Assembly: GCA_037178625.1 (NCBI GenBank)
Contig: CM074145.1
Coordinates: 372,001-436,000 of the forward strand
From: Skeletonema tropicum
Taxonomy: Eukaryota > Bacillariophyta > Thalassiosirophyceae > Thalassiosirales > Thalassiosiraceae
Direction of reading: 5' to 3'
DNA length: 64,000 nt
Below the pieces are notes generated by a model. It was not told the origin of the DNA, did no database searches, and saw only the letters and a list, made by a program, of their open reading frames with translations. Positions 1 through 10,473 of this stretch are shown one piece after another; positions within the stretch are counted from its first letter, which is position 1, and every line of letters begins with the position of its first letter. A program made the position numbers and the translations under genes.

Positions 1-604
1 GAAGGAGCACTAGACAACGATGGATTCAATGACGGAGTCGAAGATGGTTGTCCACTTGGCTCTGATGAAGGAGACGTAGATAGTGATGGATTCAACGAGG
101 GAGCCGAAGATGGTTGTGCACTTGGTTCAGAAGAAGGAGCACTAGACAACGATGGATTCAATGACGGAGTCGAAGATGGTTGTCCACTTGGCTCTGATGA
201 AGGAGACGTAGATAGTGATGGATTCAACGAGGGAGCCGAAGATGGTTGTGCACTTGGTTCAGAAGAAGGAGCACTAGACAACGATGGATTCAATGACGGA
301 GTCGAAGATGGTTGTCCACTTGGCTCTGATGAAGGAGACGTAGATAGTGATGGATTCAACGAGGGAGCCGAAGATGGTTGTGCACTTGGTTCAGAAGAAG
401 GAGCACTAGACAACGATGGATTCAATGACGGAGTCGAAGATGGTTGTCCACTTGGCTCTGATGAAGGAGACGTAGATAGTGATGGATTCAACGAGGGAGC
501 CGAAGATGGTTGTGCACTTGGTTCAGAAGAAGGAGCACTAGACAACGATGGATTCAATGACGGAGTCGAAGATGGTTGTCCACTTGGCTCTGATGAAGGA
601 GACG
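1..604 (-). repeat. 132-bp tandem repeat encoding PS-rich 44-residue units
   Basis: About 4.6 near-identical copies of a 132-bp unit (starts at 1, 133, 265, 397, 529), each made of two related 66-bp halves. On the minus strand, in frame with the upstream exon, it encodes Pro/Ser units such as EPSAQPSSAPSLNPSLSTSP. The array is open through the left edge, so the total copy number is not known. PSxxPS-type repeats are frequent in secreted or cell-wall proteins of diatoms. Confidence 0.95.
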
Positions 605-2480
605 TAGTTACTGCAGTGGGAGTGGTAGGTGGAGACTCTGTAGGACAAATGGTTCCACAATACCTTCCTGGGATTGGGGATTGGTTACAAACTTTGGTTT
701 GACATGAACAGCATTGTGCCAACTGATTTCCACTCCCTGCGCAGCTTGCCCCTGTGTTGGTTTCACAGAGGTCGCCATCAAGTGTACAATTTTGTATCGC
801 ACATGTACTGGACGATGATTGTGGGCTAGCAGTTGGCCTAGGTGTTACTCGTGCAACAGTAGGAGGTGCAGTTATCGCAGTGGGAGTGATGGGCGGAGAC
901 GTTACCCTGCTGGTAGGTGCAGGGGTTGGCAGCTGGTTTGGATCCACGACACAACTGGTTGGGTCTACATCAACTTGATCTTGGAACGAGCAGCTACAAA
1001 GATAAAAGTAGAAGGGAGGTTAGCATGCAGATGTTGACTCTAAAATTATTGACGGACAAAGACAATACCGACTTACTCTTTGTAATACCATGGTTGAGCA
1101 TTCTGATCTGCTTCATTGCTCTCAAAAAGTTGGTATCCCTTCAAAATGAAGTCTGGATTATGTTTCTCCTGGCCATACGCGTAACACAATCCAACATCAC
1201 AAGAGCAGGAAGTATGAATATCGACGAATGCATCTGCAGTGTTGCTATTCGAGACACACTCCGCCCATACCTTCCAGCTGGTAATGCCACTGTTGCTAGC
1301 TCCAGTGCAACCGCTGGGCCTTTCAACGTACCATCCATTGGGACATTTAGTTGAGTCGTTGTCATACTCAACAAGAAATTCATCCGCATTAGCAGTACAA
1401 CCACCTGACGGTGTGATAGTCACGTTCAAATCGTTGGTGCTGCTGCTGCGGCAATCACCAGTTAATGGTTGGATACAAATTGCATTCGTTTTTTTTGCCA
1501 CCGTTAGATAAATCACACCGATTATTTGCATCGCATGTACCACACAAGCAGTCATCCCCAGCGGACGGACATTGAGACTGTGAAACATTCCCACCACCCG
1601 CACCCGTACTCGCACTGGTAGGCGCTGGTGTCACCGCATTGGTAGGGGCTGGAGTTGTTGTTGAAGGACAGGTGTCACCACAATACCAAACACCTCTGCA
1701 CACTTTAGCTTCACATGAGCAGCATTCTGCGAGTACTGGGGTATTACTATTCGGATTCCCTTTGCATTCGTTGTCGTTTCTAGCTGTACAGAGGTCGCCA
1801 TTAAGCTTACAACCAGTCATTGCATTACAAGCCTGAAGAGTTCGATAAAAATCAGGAATCAAGATGTTTGAATCTACTGCCGGGTTCTGAACGGGGACGG
1901 GAACAACCTCCACAGCGATAGGCACAGGAGTAGCCTTATGACTTTTACCACCAACAATGACAGGCACTTCGACACAATCTTCTTCTTCTTCGGACATCAG
2001 TTGAGCAGCTGAAATATTTTGCTGAACCTTCGATACGATCGCAACAGTTGACGCGAAAACAGCAACGATGATTGACAAGTAGATAAGTCTCCGCGAACTG
2101 AAGCCGTAGGGAGTTGATGTGACATAATTTGCATTTGCTTCGGACTCTTGAGACGAACTGAATGAGCTGTCGTCTCCATCTATATGAACGTCACCTATAT
2201 GATCGTCACCTCCAACACTATCCAATGCTGTTGACATGGATGTCAAATAATGACTTAAGAAATTACTCAGACGGACTTCGACTTCGACAGCATTTTCATC
2301 TTCAGTTGAAATGAATCCACTTTCGTCTCCACAGTCGAAGTCTCCATTGGCAGTGGCAGCAGACGCTGTTGACCTTGGCCTTGGTCTCAAACTGGTTTCT
2401 ATTGCAGTTGTATCTTCTTCGGCTTCAGGAAAGTCTTCGACATTGTTTGGTTTGGGGAATGCATTATCGATAGCGAACAT
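1..2480 (-). CDS. membrane-anchored surface protein with Cys-rich modules and PS-repeat tail (partial)
   Basis: The start is ATG at 2480. The first ~130 residues are acidic and Ser-rich, followed by a hydrophobic segment at about 132-150, so the N-terminus is probably cytosolic and the rest lumenal or extracellular. A Cys module at about 218-271 has the pattern C..C-L-x-GDLC..CCSC-x-KVC..YCG-x-CP, and a second copy is encoded around 810-645. Between them lies an unrecognised Cys-rich domain. A clean intron (GTAAGT..TTTGTAG) spans 1076-994 and joins in frame. The final exon runs into the PS-repeat array and off the left edge. One problem: the frame breaks at an 8-T run (1489-1496 on the plus strand); one base less would join both halves exactly. 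This could be an assembly error, a polymorphism or a young pseudogene. Function is unknown; a cell-surface or frustule-associated role is inference. Confidence 0.8.
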
Positions 2481-3231
2481 GATTATTAAGATGTTTGGAA
2501 GTGTTCACAGACTGCACTTTGACCTTGTCTAGTTAATAGAGATATGTGTAGAAGAACATCAAAAGATATAAGTAGTTGAGTAATGTCGATGCTTTGTAAA
2601 GTTGATGTCGATGCTGTGTAAAGTTGATGTGATGTACTTATCAACTACATGCCAGTTATACGAGATCTCATGAAACAAGTAATTACATACACATCCAAAT
2701 CACAGACACCGTAGCAATAGAGTTGTTTGAGATGCAATCGCAATCGGAGAAAATCGCGACGACAACGAGGCTCCTTTCTCTTGGCTATCTTGATCTTGAA
2801 TCGAATATATCAACTCTACACTCTCTACCCATGAGTATCATGCATCAGTGAAATAATACCAGCAAACGCAACAAACGAACACAGCCGTCCGTCAGCCGTA
2901 TCATACTGTATTTCCACCAACACCGAGATGACAAGAAGAAGAAAAGCTACTTCACGACTCTCTACTCACCTCGCTCCTCACTGCCGAATTGTGACTGATG
3001 TTGGTTTGACGTTTAGCGCATTGTCATTGTACGTGCACTCTCCCAGCCAATGCAGATCAAGCTTAAAATTTCTGTTCATCTTGCTCTTCATTCCTTCCTT
3101 CCTCCACTTTTACGAGCACTTTCTTGAGGCCTTCTTGAGGCGTCTTACAAGAGCTCATGCGGTACTCGAGAATTAAGAGGGTCATTTCAATTAGTATTAG
3201 AGTGGTGGGGGCTCGGAGTAAAGTCGAAACT
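2481..3231. other. intergenic, no gene recognised
   Basis: Upstream region of the minus-strand surface gene. It contains two copies of a 23-bp direct repeat (about 2582-2630, core gttgatgtcgatgctntgta). The only open frames are short and of unremarkable composition. The right boundary is the target duplication of the next transposon. Confidence 0.6.
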
Positions 3232-3391
3232 CACGGGGTTACGCCACTTCATTGTGACTAAAATAGCCAATATTTGAGAAACCTACCTGACTTCGAAAAG
3301 TTCCGCCACCTCTAGATAAGACTGCACGCAATGGCACAAAATCCAGAAAGATCCACAGCCGTAGGCCCTACACGACTGAGACCATCCCTCA

Positions 3392-3765
3392 CCCACGGGA
3401 ACCTGGGGTTGACACGTCTTGCTGAGAGATTTGTCAAGAGCTTGCCAGGAATTTCAAGTCGTGTTTTACAAAATCTAGCGTTGAGGTGCGTTGAGGTTGA
3501 TTTCTGATGGCCTGTTCCGTCAAAAACTTGCTGCCGACGCCACGGATCGGCCATCTGACACGGTGCGCCGCCAAGCAGCATGTCACTCGTGGCGGTGGCA
3601 GCAAGTTTTGACGTTGGCGCAAGTTTTTGACGGAACAGGCCATCAGAAATCAACCTCAACGCACCTCAACGCTAGATTTTTGAGAACCACGACTTGAAAC
3701 TCCTGGCAAGCTCTCGACAAATCGGCTGCTAACAAAAATCAGCCACTGTCAACCCCAGGTTCCCG
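3392..3765. repeat. foldback (long inverted repeat) in left part of the transposon
   Basis: Bases 3470-3530 are repeated in inverted orientation at 3620-3680 with almost no mismatches. Weaker complementarity extends outwards to about 3392 and 3765 (both ends contain the sequence around gggaacctggggttgac). The arms are separated by a roughly 90-bp GC-rich loop region that is itself partly self-complementary. It may be subterminal structure of the host transposon or a separate foldback insertion. Confidence 0.8.
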
Positions 3766-5544
3766 TGCCTCACCAATACACCAGTTCACGGCAAACCCTC
3801 CGCGTTTTTTTATAGTAGATTCATCACAAACCCTCCGACCCGTGTGCAGAAAACGCGGAGCGTTGTCAAAGATGTCTCCTTCCAATAAGCAGAACCGAGC
3901 ACGAAACTTGTTAGTGAAACTTTTAGTGTTCTTGACCACTGCCGAGTCGTGTTGGTACACTATCAATGGAGACATCAATCATGAATATTCCCTTGCCCGC
4001 CGACTTGGATTTTATCTACAAGAGGAGTACTACGCTTTCCTCGTCTCAGCTGGCTTGGCGATGTATAGATATGATTCTTCGACTAATGAAAAAGATGAGT
4101 TGACCATCAAGGACGAAGAATGGGTTCATATGATTGATGCCATAAAATCAGACAATCACGATGTTACCGATTTTGCTGAAAGGATTGATTTCACAACGAA
4201 AAGATTTGATCGAGTTAATGCGCACAAAGGACTCAATCAGCGTAGTAATCGTCGTTACGATCACAAACTCATACGCATTGGCAAAAAAACTTATGACGGA
4301 TGGAGCCACGACAACATCACTCAGCAGCTGAAGGATCGAAACAAGGGGGTACACAAAACCCCGCATCTTACTGGATTATCGCCGCTGAAACGCTCCCTTG
4401 TAGCAGACGCACGTGAAATGTTTACCAATGTTATTGCATCTGACTTTGATTTCTATGAGAACTTATCAAATAAGAAGCTTGAAGACGATGACGATGACGA
4501 CGACGATGAGAGCGAAGCAGACGATGACCAGCCACTCACAAAGAAACCAAAACTGGCACGCTTTAGTGTCGGTGGCACTGCCCTTGGTCTTGTTGGTGCT
4601 ATGGAAGCTGGCGAAGCCGAGATTGCGGAGTTTGTCAGCAGCATGTCGACACAACAATATAATATGCTATTCGCAGAGATGGTTAAAAGGAATCAGAAGG
4701 AATCGGGTGATAAAGGTATGATAACCTACAAAAACACTGGTAATAATAAAAAGATGCAATATGTAAGAGTTCCGACAAACACATCCGAACATTCATTTGA
4801 TGTGCACAGCGGTTGGCTTGACAAGGTGCTCAAGGTCAATGGCGGTGGAGAAGATTCTGCTGCCCAAACTACGAGCGCAAAGGTAGTAGTTCCTGCACTT
4901 GCTCCCGCACCGGAAGCAGCACCTCAAGTTGCTGCCGTCGAACAGTCGGCGCCTGCTCCTGCTCTAGAAGTAGACACCACTAATACTTCCACAGAGCCGC
5001 CTGCTCAGATTGCTGTCGCCGAACCACCCGCTGCTGCTCCCGTAGGAGACGCCGCTAATCCAGCACCATCAGTCGAAACTAGAATACAGCTTCTTAAGAA
5101 GAAACAGGCTGATTGTAAAGAGAAGATTGCACCATTGGAGAAGAAGTTGAAGCGGATAACGGACAATATTACAAAGGCAAAGAAGTATAAATCCAGCCTC
5201 AATGATAAGATCGACGAGTTCAAAAAGGCGCGTAAGAATTCAGGAGATGGAATCGAGAGCGAAATGTTTCGGACTCTAAAATCGTATGGGATTGAAGTGC
5301 AAGCATATCATGGTGGCAGCCTCCATGGGAAGGACGTACAAAAGCTAATGAACAATGCCAGTGATATATTTATCTCGTTTGCAGATATTATGAAAAATAA
5401 CAGAAAGGAAGGCTGTGAGTACAATGATGCTGACATAGATGCTTTATGCAAGTGTTATGCCGAGCTTTGTGTCTTATGGGATGGCGCTTTCTCTTATGCG
5501 AGCACAATTGATCCAACCAAAAACGACATTGATATGTATCAATG

Positions 5545-6269
5545 TTAAAGTAGGGGGGGAGTAATGTAATCATAGTAGGAAGAAGTATATAACTCACGTT
5601 CTACTAAGTGATAACTTATCCAGTAGTTCGATACACGTAGCTTGCAGAGCCAAATCATGGAGGTTGATTTCAGCGGTCTCAAGGCCGCCATCTTCAGTGG
5701 TTGCGAAGCGATTTCCACGAATCCACGGTTCGCGGAAGTATTTGTGACAATCCCAATATTGTCCGTGAGTGAACATTCCCTTTCACAGATTTGAGTTACA
5801 CTTCTAAAATTGTTTGTTTCTTCATTTGGTTGAGTTTGCGAGTGCGTCTTTAAGGACACACGTTTATTTCTTGGAGACAGGCAGAGAAGCCGACCGGCTT
5901 CGATGCGTCTCCAAGAAATAAAAAGGGGCTTCAGAGTCAAGATCGTCCTCTAGAATAGGACGACCGGCTCTCTCAGCCCCGATGTTAAAGTAGGGGGGGA
6001 GTAATGTAATCATAGTAGGAAGAAGTATATAACTCACGTTCTACTAAGTGATAAGAGCCAAGCTACGTGTATCGAACTACTGGATAAGTTATCACTTAGT
6101 AGAACGTGAGTTATATACTTCTTCCTACTATGATTACATTACTCCCCCCCCACTTTAACATTGGCTCTGCAAGCTACGTGTATCGAACTACTGGATAAGT
6201 TATCACTTAGTAGAACGTGAGTTATATACTTCTTCCTACTATGATTACATTACTCCCCCCCTACTTTAA
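5545..6269. mobile_element. 725-bp element built from four copies of a 107-bp end repeat
   Basis: Copies of one ~107-bp sequence beginning TTAAAGTAGGGGGGGAG and ending GCTTGCAGAGCC lie at 5545-5651 (+), 5985-6054 (+, truncated), about 6057-6158 (-) and 6163-6269 (-). The element therefore starts and ends with inverted copies. CAATG flanks both ends (5540-5544 and 6270-6274). However, CAATG or CCAATG also precedes other copies of the repeat, so a 5-bp target duplication is only one reading. About 330 bp of unique, hairpin-rich sequence lies between the first two copies. It carries no coding capacity, so it is nonautonomous. A fifth copy is at 15131-15237. Confidence 0.75.
5863..5980. other. 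two consecutive strong stem-loops inside the 725-bp element
   Basis: Stem 1 pairs TATTTCTTGGAGAC (5865-5878) with GTCTCCAAGAAATA (5907-5920), with the palindrome GCCGACCGGC in its loop. Stem 2 is nested: GGGGCT (about 5925-5930) with AGCCCC (5975-5980), enclosing CGTCCT and AGGACG. Such structure may reflect a structured RNA, a transposase site or simple palindromic decay; the sequence alone does not decide. Confidence 0.7.
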
Positions 6270-6847
6270 CAATGTTACTGCGGCTGTCCACTTGCATGCT
6301 GAGATGGGATTAAATGTTACTCCCAAAGTACATCTTATGTGGAAGCATGTAGCAGACCAAATGAAATTGTTTGGCGGATTGGGCAACAAACGTGAGGATT
6401 GGGTGGAAAGGCTTCACCAAACTTCAGGCAGCGTTCGAGAACAGTTTCATAACACCATAGGAGATGTAGAATTGCGTGGGATATCTATGGCTCGGTTACT
6501 GCAGCAGGAGACAAATCAAGAAGTAGTGGCTCATGAAAAGGTAGTCAATGCAGATGCTTGCACTGGGCCACGTAAGAACTACACATCAGTAGAGGAGCTA
6601 CGTAAGCAGATGCGGCAGGCGATAAGGCTGTCTGCCCTTTCTTGCTGGGAGGGGCTTAACCCAGATAAGAAGCATAAAGTGGTGGAGGAGTTACTGTGTG
6701 GGGAAGCAATGACATGAAGTCGATAAAGTAACTACTGTTTGTTAGCTTAGTATGTTGGAGTACGTGTGGGATAGTCAGTTGGAGTGAGCTGGAGGTTTTG
6801 GCAAAAAAATGTCAAAATTACGCGGGAAGGCCAAGCGTAACCCCGTG

Positions 6848-7807
6848 AACTTCCTCTTCTCATTCTCAGAGGCAGAGAATCTTGAAACAGTTCACTTTGG
6901 AATTAGTATTAAGAGGGGCTTACAAGACGCAGGTATGTGTCTAGTGTCTAGCTCTCAAAAACCTTTCGAGTAGGACCAACTGAATCGAGTCTTGTGTAGG
7001 CGTTCAGAAATAAGGCCGTTCCTTACATAAGTACTCCGTGGACGTGGACGCAGAATGAGTGTGTAACAATGGTGACTCTGTGTCTATTTTTGTGTCTCAA
7101 GACTTCTTTTTTTTTGATGTCAAACAAATCTGCCGTCCTTAAATTGTTCTCTCTCTCTAGATGGACTAGATCCCGCCCGTACTCGTTTGTCAAAAGCACT
7201 ATTATCACCTCTCCTTTCCTCAAATAAGTAAGGCATTCACTTTGTTTTAGATAATATCACTTTGTTTTAGATAATACGTATCATTCCTCTCAAACTCAAT
7301 CAAATCTGCTTTAAGTTTAAGATGGTGTAGGCGTAGACCACACCAGTGGTAACCAGCACCTGCATCGAAATAGCTTTGAAGAAGGGATCACCTCCATATG
7401 GCATGTTTACTGCCTTGCAACCCACGTAAGAACGCAACAGGAAGATTCTCACGTCGTTGTCATTATTTGGGATAGCCGCCTCGCTCAAGGGCCTCAAGGC
7501 CTCTCCTCACAGCTCTCCCAGTTGCATTCAGATGTGTATCTTATCACAGATATGGATATGGCGGGATCCATCGTCTATCGTCGACAAAAAAAATGATGAA
7601 AAAAAATGGCGAACGAAAGACAAAATGATGTCATTGTACTTATACTGAGAAGCAAAACAGCACGCGGCAGCCTCTAGGCGGCATAGTTGGTCCTGTACAA
7701 TAATTGTATTGATGCACTAAAGTAGTCACTAAAAGCACTGCCCGTCACTCCTTTTCAACCTAAAAGCACAGCTAATTGATTTCATCACACACATCATAAA
7801 ACAAGAT
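6848..7807. other. intergenic, mostly featureless
   Basis: Holds a 20-bp tandem duplication (tcactttgttttagataata, 7237-7276). On the minus strand there is a short open stretch (7300-7497, no ATG, stop just upstream) reading RIFLLRSYVGCKAVNMPYGG. This looks protein-like and could be a gene remnant, but I cannot assign it. The right end is the 5' flank of the ELMO gene. Confidence 0.5.
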
Positions 7808-10024
7808 ATGTCCTCCTCCGCAGCCCCCGATTTTCTCAACGGTGGCGAGCCAACAATGGTCGATATGCCACCACCGTCGCCTGCTGCTCCTCCTACTACT
7901 GGAAATGATAACATTGCCGCAGCTCTATCTACTAACAACAATAACGAAAGAGGCATCAATAACAACAGTAGCTCGAACAATACTAATACTAATACTCAAA
8001 ATGACAGAATCGGATCAGTCGACTATTCCGGCGCATGGAACCTAATGAATGGAATACTCAACAAAGGAGCAGAAAAAATATCTTCACCTCCCTCCAGCGG
8101 CAACAACAATCAATTCCTCTCCACACTCTCCAGTCACACCTCCAGCACTTTCTCCACCCTCACAACCAAACTCACCAACACCGTCACAGGTCGGAACACC
8201 TTACCCGATCGGACAACCGCCTCGCAAGTTCTCATGTTTCGTCAATTACTTCACACATCGTGCCGTCCCGGCCTACGGCTTAGTCGTGGATATCAGGGCA
8301 CGGCGGCACAAAGGGCGGTATTGCACATGCCATGGTGGGAACGGGGAATTGAACGGAGTGGACGGATGGTAATTAGTTATGATAATTTGATTACACGGTT
8401 GTGGATTAGTGGAGCGATTTTACCGTTTGAGGAACGTGATGATTTTGATGTTGTTGATAATGATGATGATGAGGGTGTTGTTGTTGATAGCAATGATAAT
8501 AACAACAGCAACAACAATGACGACGACTTGGATACAGATCAGGAGGCATCAGCAGCAAAACCCGTACGGAAAGGAATCAACACTCTCGTCAACCAACACG
8601 GCCTACCACCCATCCCACACACATGGTGGGTTGACCGTCTCGGCTTCCAACAAGATGATCCCGTCACCGACTTTCGATCCGGCGGGGTACTCAGCCTGGC
8701 CATGTTGGTACACATTGTCGAAAGTTGTCCCGATGTCCATGCAAGATTTGTTCCCAAGAAACCACTCAACGAAATAATGAACAACAACAACAACATGTCA
8801 TTGGTAGACTCCAGTCAACAAAACATTTCTTCTTCTTCTTCTTCCAAATCACAAAAGGAATTACTAACCTCACTCGAAGAAATCATCCACGATGACGCCT
8901 CGGTATTACCCTTTGGTATTACCTGCATTAACATTACCGATATGCTTGCCAAATTCCTAATGTTTTCCAAGGCAGTCGATAAGATGGATGCACTATTGTC
9001 AGCGAAACCATTTTGGAAAATGTTTTTGGATCCCAATGCCATGTTGGTATTACAGGAGGTATCGTTGGATTTGCTTTGTGATGTTTGTGTCGAGATTGGA
9101 CGGGAACGACGATTACGGAATTTACTGGAACAGAATGATTCATCGTCGTCATCAAATTTGATCAAGGATAAAATGAATAAGAATGCAGTGGGAATGCACG
9201 ATCGATGTGGTAAGATTACAGTGTTTGATTTTACAGAAATTATGGAACGGACGGAGAAGAGGGTCGGTGAGGAAGTGTTGGGTGCGGGACCGAGGAATGT
9301 GGAGGAGTTACGGGCGGTGGCACGGAGGGTGAAGGGGAAGTATTTGATGAGGATACAGTTGAAGGAGAAGCATTTGGAAAAGAGACAAGTGAATGGTGGT
9401 GGTGGTGGTAGTGGTAGTAATGGTGGTGAGAAATTAGGACTGCCGGTGAATCAGTTGATGAATGAGTCAATGAAGAATGTTGTAGGTGGAGTTGGTACTG
9501 TGGTGGGTGGAGTTGGTGGATTTGTGAATCGATTTCGTGGATCAAATAATATGGGTACGGCGTCTTCAGCTTCTGCAGCCGTTTCAGTGACTGCACCGTC
9601 CAATGACAATAATATTGTTGATGCTGGTTCCTCGGGCATTGTACCATCGACTCCGACAGAAGAAGTCAATTTTGAGGGGAATAATGATACATCAACTTCT
9701 TCCGATGCCTTTGCCCTATCACCTTCTTCGTGTGGTTGTTTGATTGATTTGCCAGCGGATGATACCAATGATGTCTTTGCTGTAGTAGGGAATAGTCAAG
9801 AGCAAGACTTGCTGTCATCCAATCCACCTCCAGCAGCAGAAACAACAACGACAACAGCAACAGCGATAACCACAACAAAAGAGAACTCTGACGCAGTTGA
9901 CGACGTGAGTGGTGCACTCTCCGAAGCATTTGACTTATTAGGCGATGGTGATTTCACTGCTGATGATTTAGATGCAATGGATGTGAAGATTGATGCTAGT
10001 GCTTTCACCATTGATGATTTGTAA
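7808..10024 (+). CDS. ELMO-domain protein
   Basis: Single open frame of 738 residues from ATG 7808. The ELMO (CED-12) signature WWVDRLGFQQDDPVTDFR is at about residues 272-290 and is followed by GGVLSLAMLVHIVE; the helical domain continues to about residue 460. Long Asn/Asp/Ser low-complexity stretches separate conserved blocks. The N-terminus is Pro-rich, and the C-terminus is acidic (ends FTADDLDAMDVK..TIDDL). ELMO proteins act as GAPs for Arf/Arl GTPases or with DOCK proteins as Rac GEFs; which applies here cannot be said. The 3' end and downstream flank are duplicated at 12190-12570, next to the second BspA gene copy, which shows a tandem segmental duplication. No intron is needed. Confidence 0.85.
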   Translation: MSSSAAPDFLNGGEPTMVDMPPPSPAAPPTTGNDNIAAALSTNNNNERGINNNSSSNNTNTNTQNDRIGSVDYSGAWNLMNGILNKGAEKISSPPSSGNNNQFLSTLSSHTSSTFSTLTTKLTNTVTGRNTLPDRTTASQVLMFRQLLHTSCRPGLRLSRGYQGTAAQRAVLHMPWWERGIERSGRMVISYDNLITRLWISGAILPFEERDDFDVVDNDDDEGVVVDSNDNNNSNNNDDDLDTDQEASAAKPVRKGINTLVNQHGLPPIPHTWWVDRLGFQQDDPVTDFRSGGVLSLAMLVHIVESCPDVHARFVPKKPLNEIMNNNNNMSLVDSSQQNISSSSSSKSQKELLTSLEEIIHDDASVLPFGITCINITDMLAKFLMFSKAVDKMDALLSAKPFWKMFLDPNAMLVLQEVSLDLLCDVCVEIGRERRLRNLLEQNDSSSSSNLIKDKMNKNAVGMHDRCGKITVFDFTEIMERTEKRVGEEVLGAGPRNVEELRAVARRVKGKYLMRIQLKEKHLEKRQVNGGGGGSGSNGGEKLGLPVNQLMNESMKNVVGGVGTVVGGVGGFVNRFRGSNNMGTASSASAAVSVTAPSNDNNIVDAGSSGIVPSTPTEEVNFEGNNDTSTSSDAFALSPSSCGCLIDLPADDTNDVFAVVGNSQEQDLLSSNPPPAAETTTTTATAITTTKENSDAVDDVSGALSEAFDLLGDGDFTADDLDAMDVKIDASAFTIDDL

Positions 10025-10473
10025 ATGAGATAGGAATAATCATTGAATGTACTTAAGTGTTCAATGATTGAGTATGCTGTATAACTAAATACTTAGTTAC
10101 AAAGTACTGCAACATCAAAGCAATAGGCTAGCAAGAGTGCGATCTGATCACCTTCGCTTCTCACTCTCTCACTTTTTCGGCCATCTTATTAGCTGGAGAG
10201 AGACTGAAAAAACAAGTACATACACAACAATAAGAATGAATTTGAAAATCATATAGAAAGGAAATTATACAGGAAACGGCGGAACCCACTCTCCTTGATA
10301 CGTACATGAGCTCAAGAGAAATGAATGCAGTGAGGTCAAGCAGGGAAATTAAAGAATCACGTGTGATGACGGCACGAAAGGTAGAAGATGAACTAGAGAG
10401 AAATCGCCATTCTTAAAGGCAAAGGAATAAGTAGGACTAGGAGGTTAATATGAGTTAGATATCTGCATCTCCG
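10025..10473. other. convergent 3' flank between ELMO and BspA-like genes
   Basis: Contains the 3' flanks of both convergent genes. Most of it is recognisably homologous to 12421-12600 in the duplicate unit. No further gene or RNA is seen. Confidence 0.6.

Larger units (their letters stand above)
3872..6717 (+). pseudogene. interrupted transposon-borne gene, unrecognised protein
   Basis: Part 1 runs from ATG 3872 to 5548 (558 residues). It contains an acidic run (DDDDDDDD near residue 208), an Ala/Pro-rich linker (about 335-405) and a predicted coiled coil (about 410-455). Its TAA lies inside the inserted element. Part 2 (about 6275-6717) continues as a plausible C-terminus with PKVHLMWKHVADQM and a GGLGNKREDWVERLHQ motif. 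I recall a similar C-terminal pattern in repeated diatom proteins, but I cannot name the family. Removing 5545-6269 plus one target copy leaves the two halves out of frame by one base, so the gene appears dead unless the junction is misread. The position inside TIRs suggests a transposase or accessory protein; this is inference. Confidence 0.6.
3232..6847 (+). mobile_element. candidate DNA transposon, 13-bp TIRs CACGGGGTTACGC, TSD AACT
   Basis: The left end CACGGGGTTACGC (3232-3244) is matched exactly by its reverse complement at 6835-6847. Both ends are flanked by AACT (3228-3231 and 6848-6851). The 3.6-kb body holds a foldback repeat near the left end and one plus-strand gene (3872-6717), which is interrupted by another inverted-repeat element (5545-6269). 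A 4-bp duplication with a 13-bp TIR does not identify a superfamily. The ends rest on one inverted-repeat match plus a 4-bp duplication, so genome-wide copies would be needed to confirm them. Confidence 0.65.

Noticed and set aside
1..604. Regular repeats that could suggest a CRISPR array
   Set aside because: The whole 132-bp unit repeats without unique spacers and is in frame with a coding exon.
2928..3176. 82-codon ORF MTRRRKATSRL near the transposon
   Set aside because: No motif, no paralog and ordinary intergenic composition.
3842..3871. Longer N-terminus of the interrupted transposon gene
   Set aside because: The longer frame begins with GTG; the first ATG is 3872.
8539..9929. Long antisense frames under the ELMO gene
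   Set aside because: They are by-products of Asn/Ser/Asp-rich codons on the coding strand.
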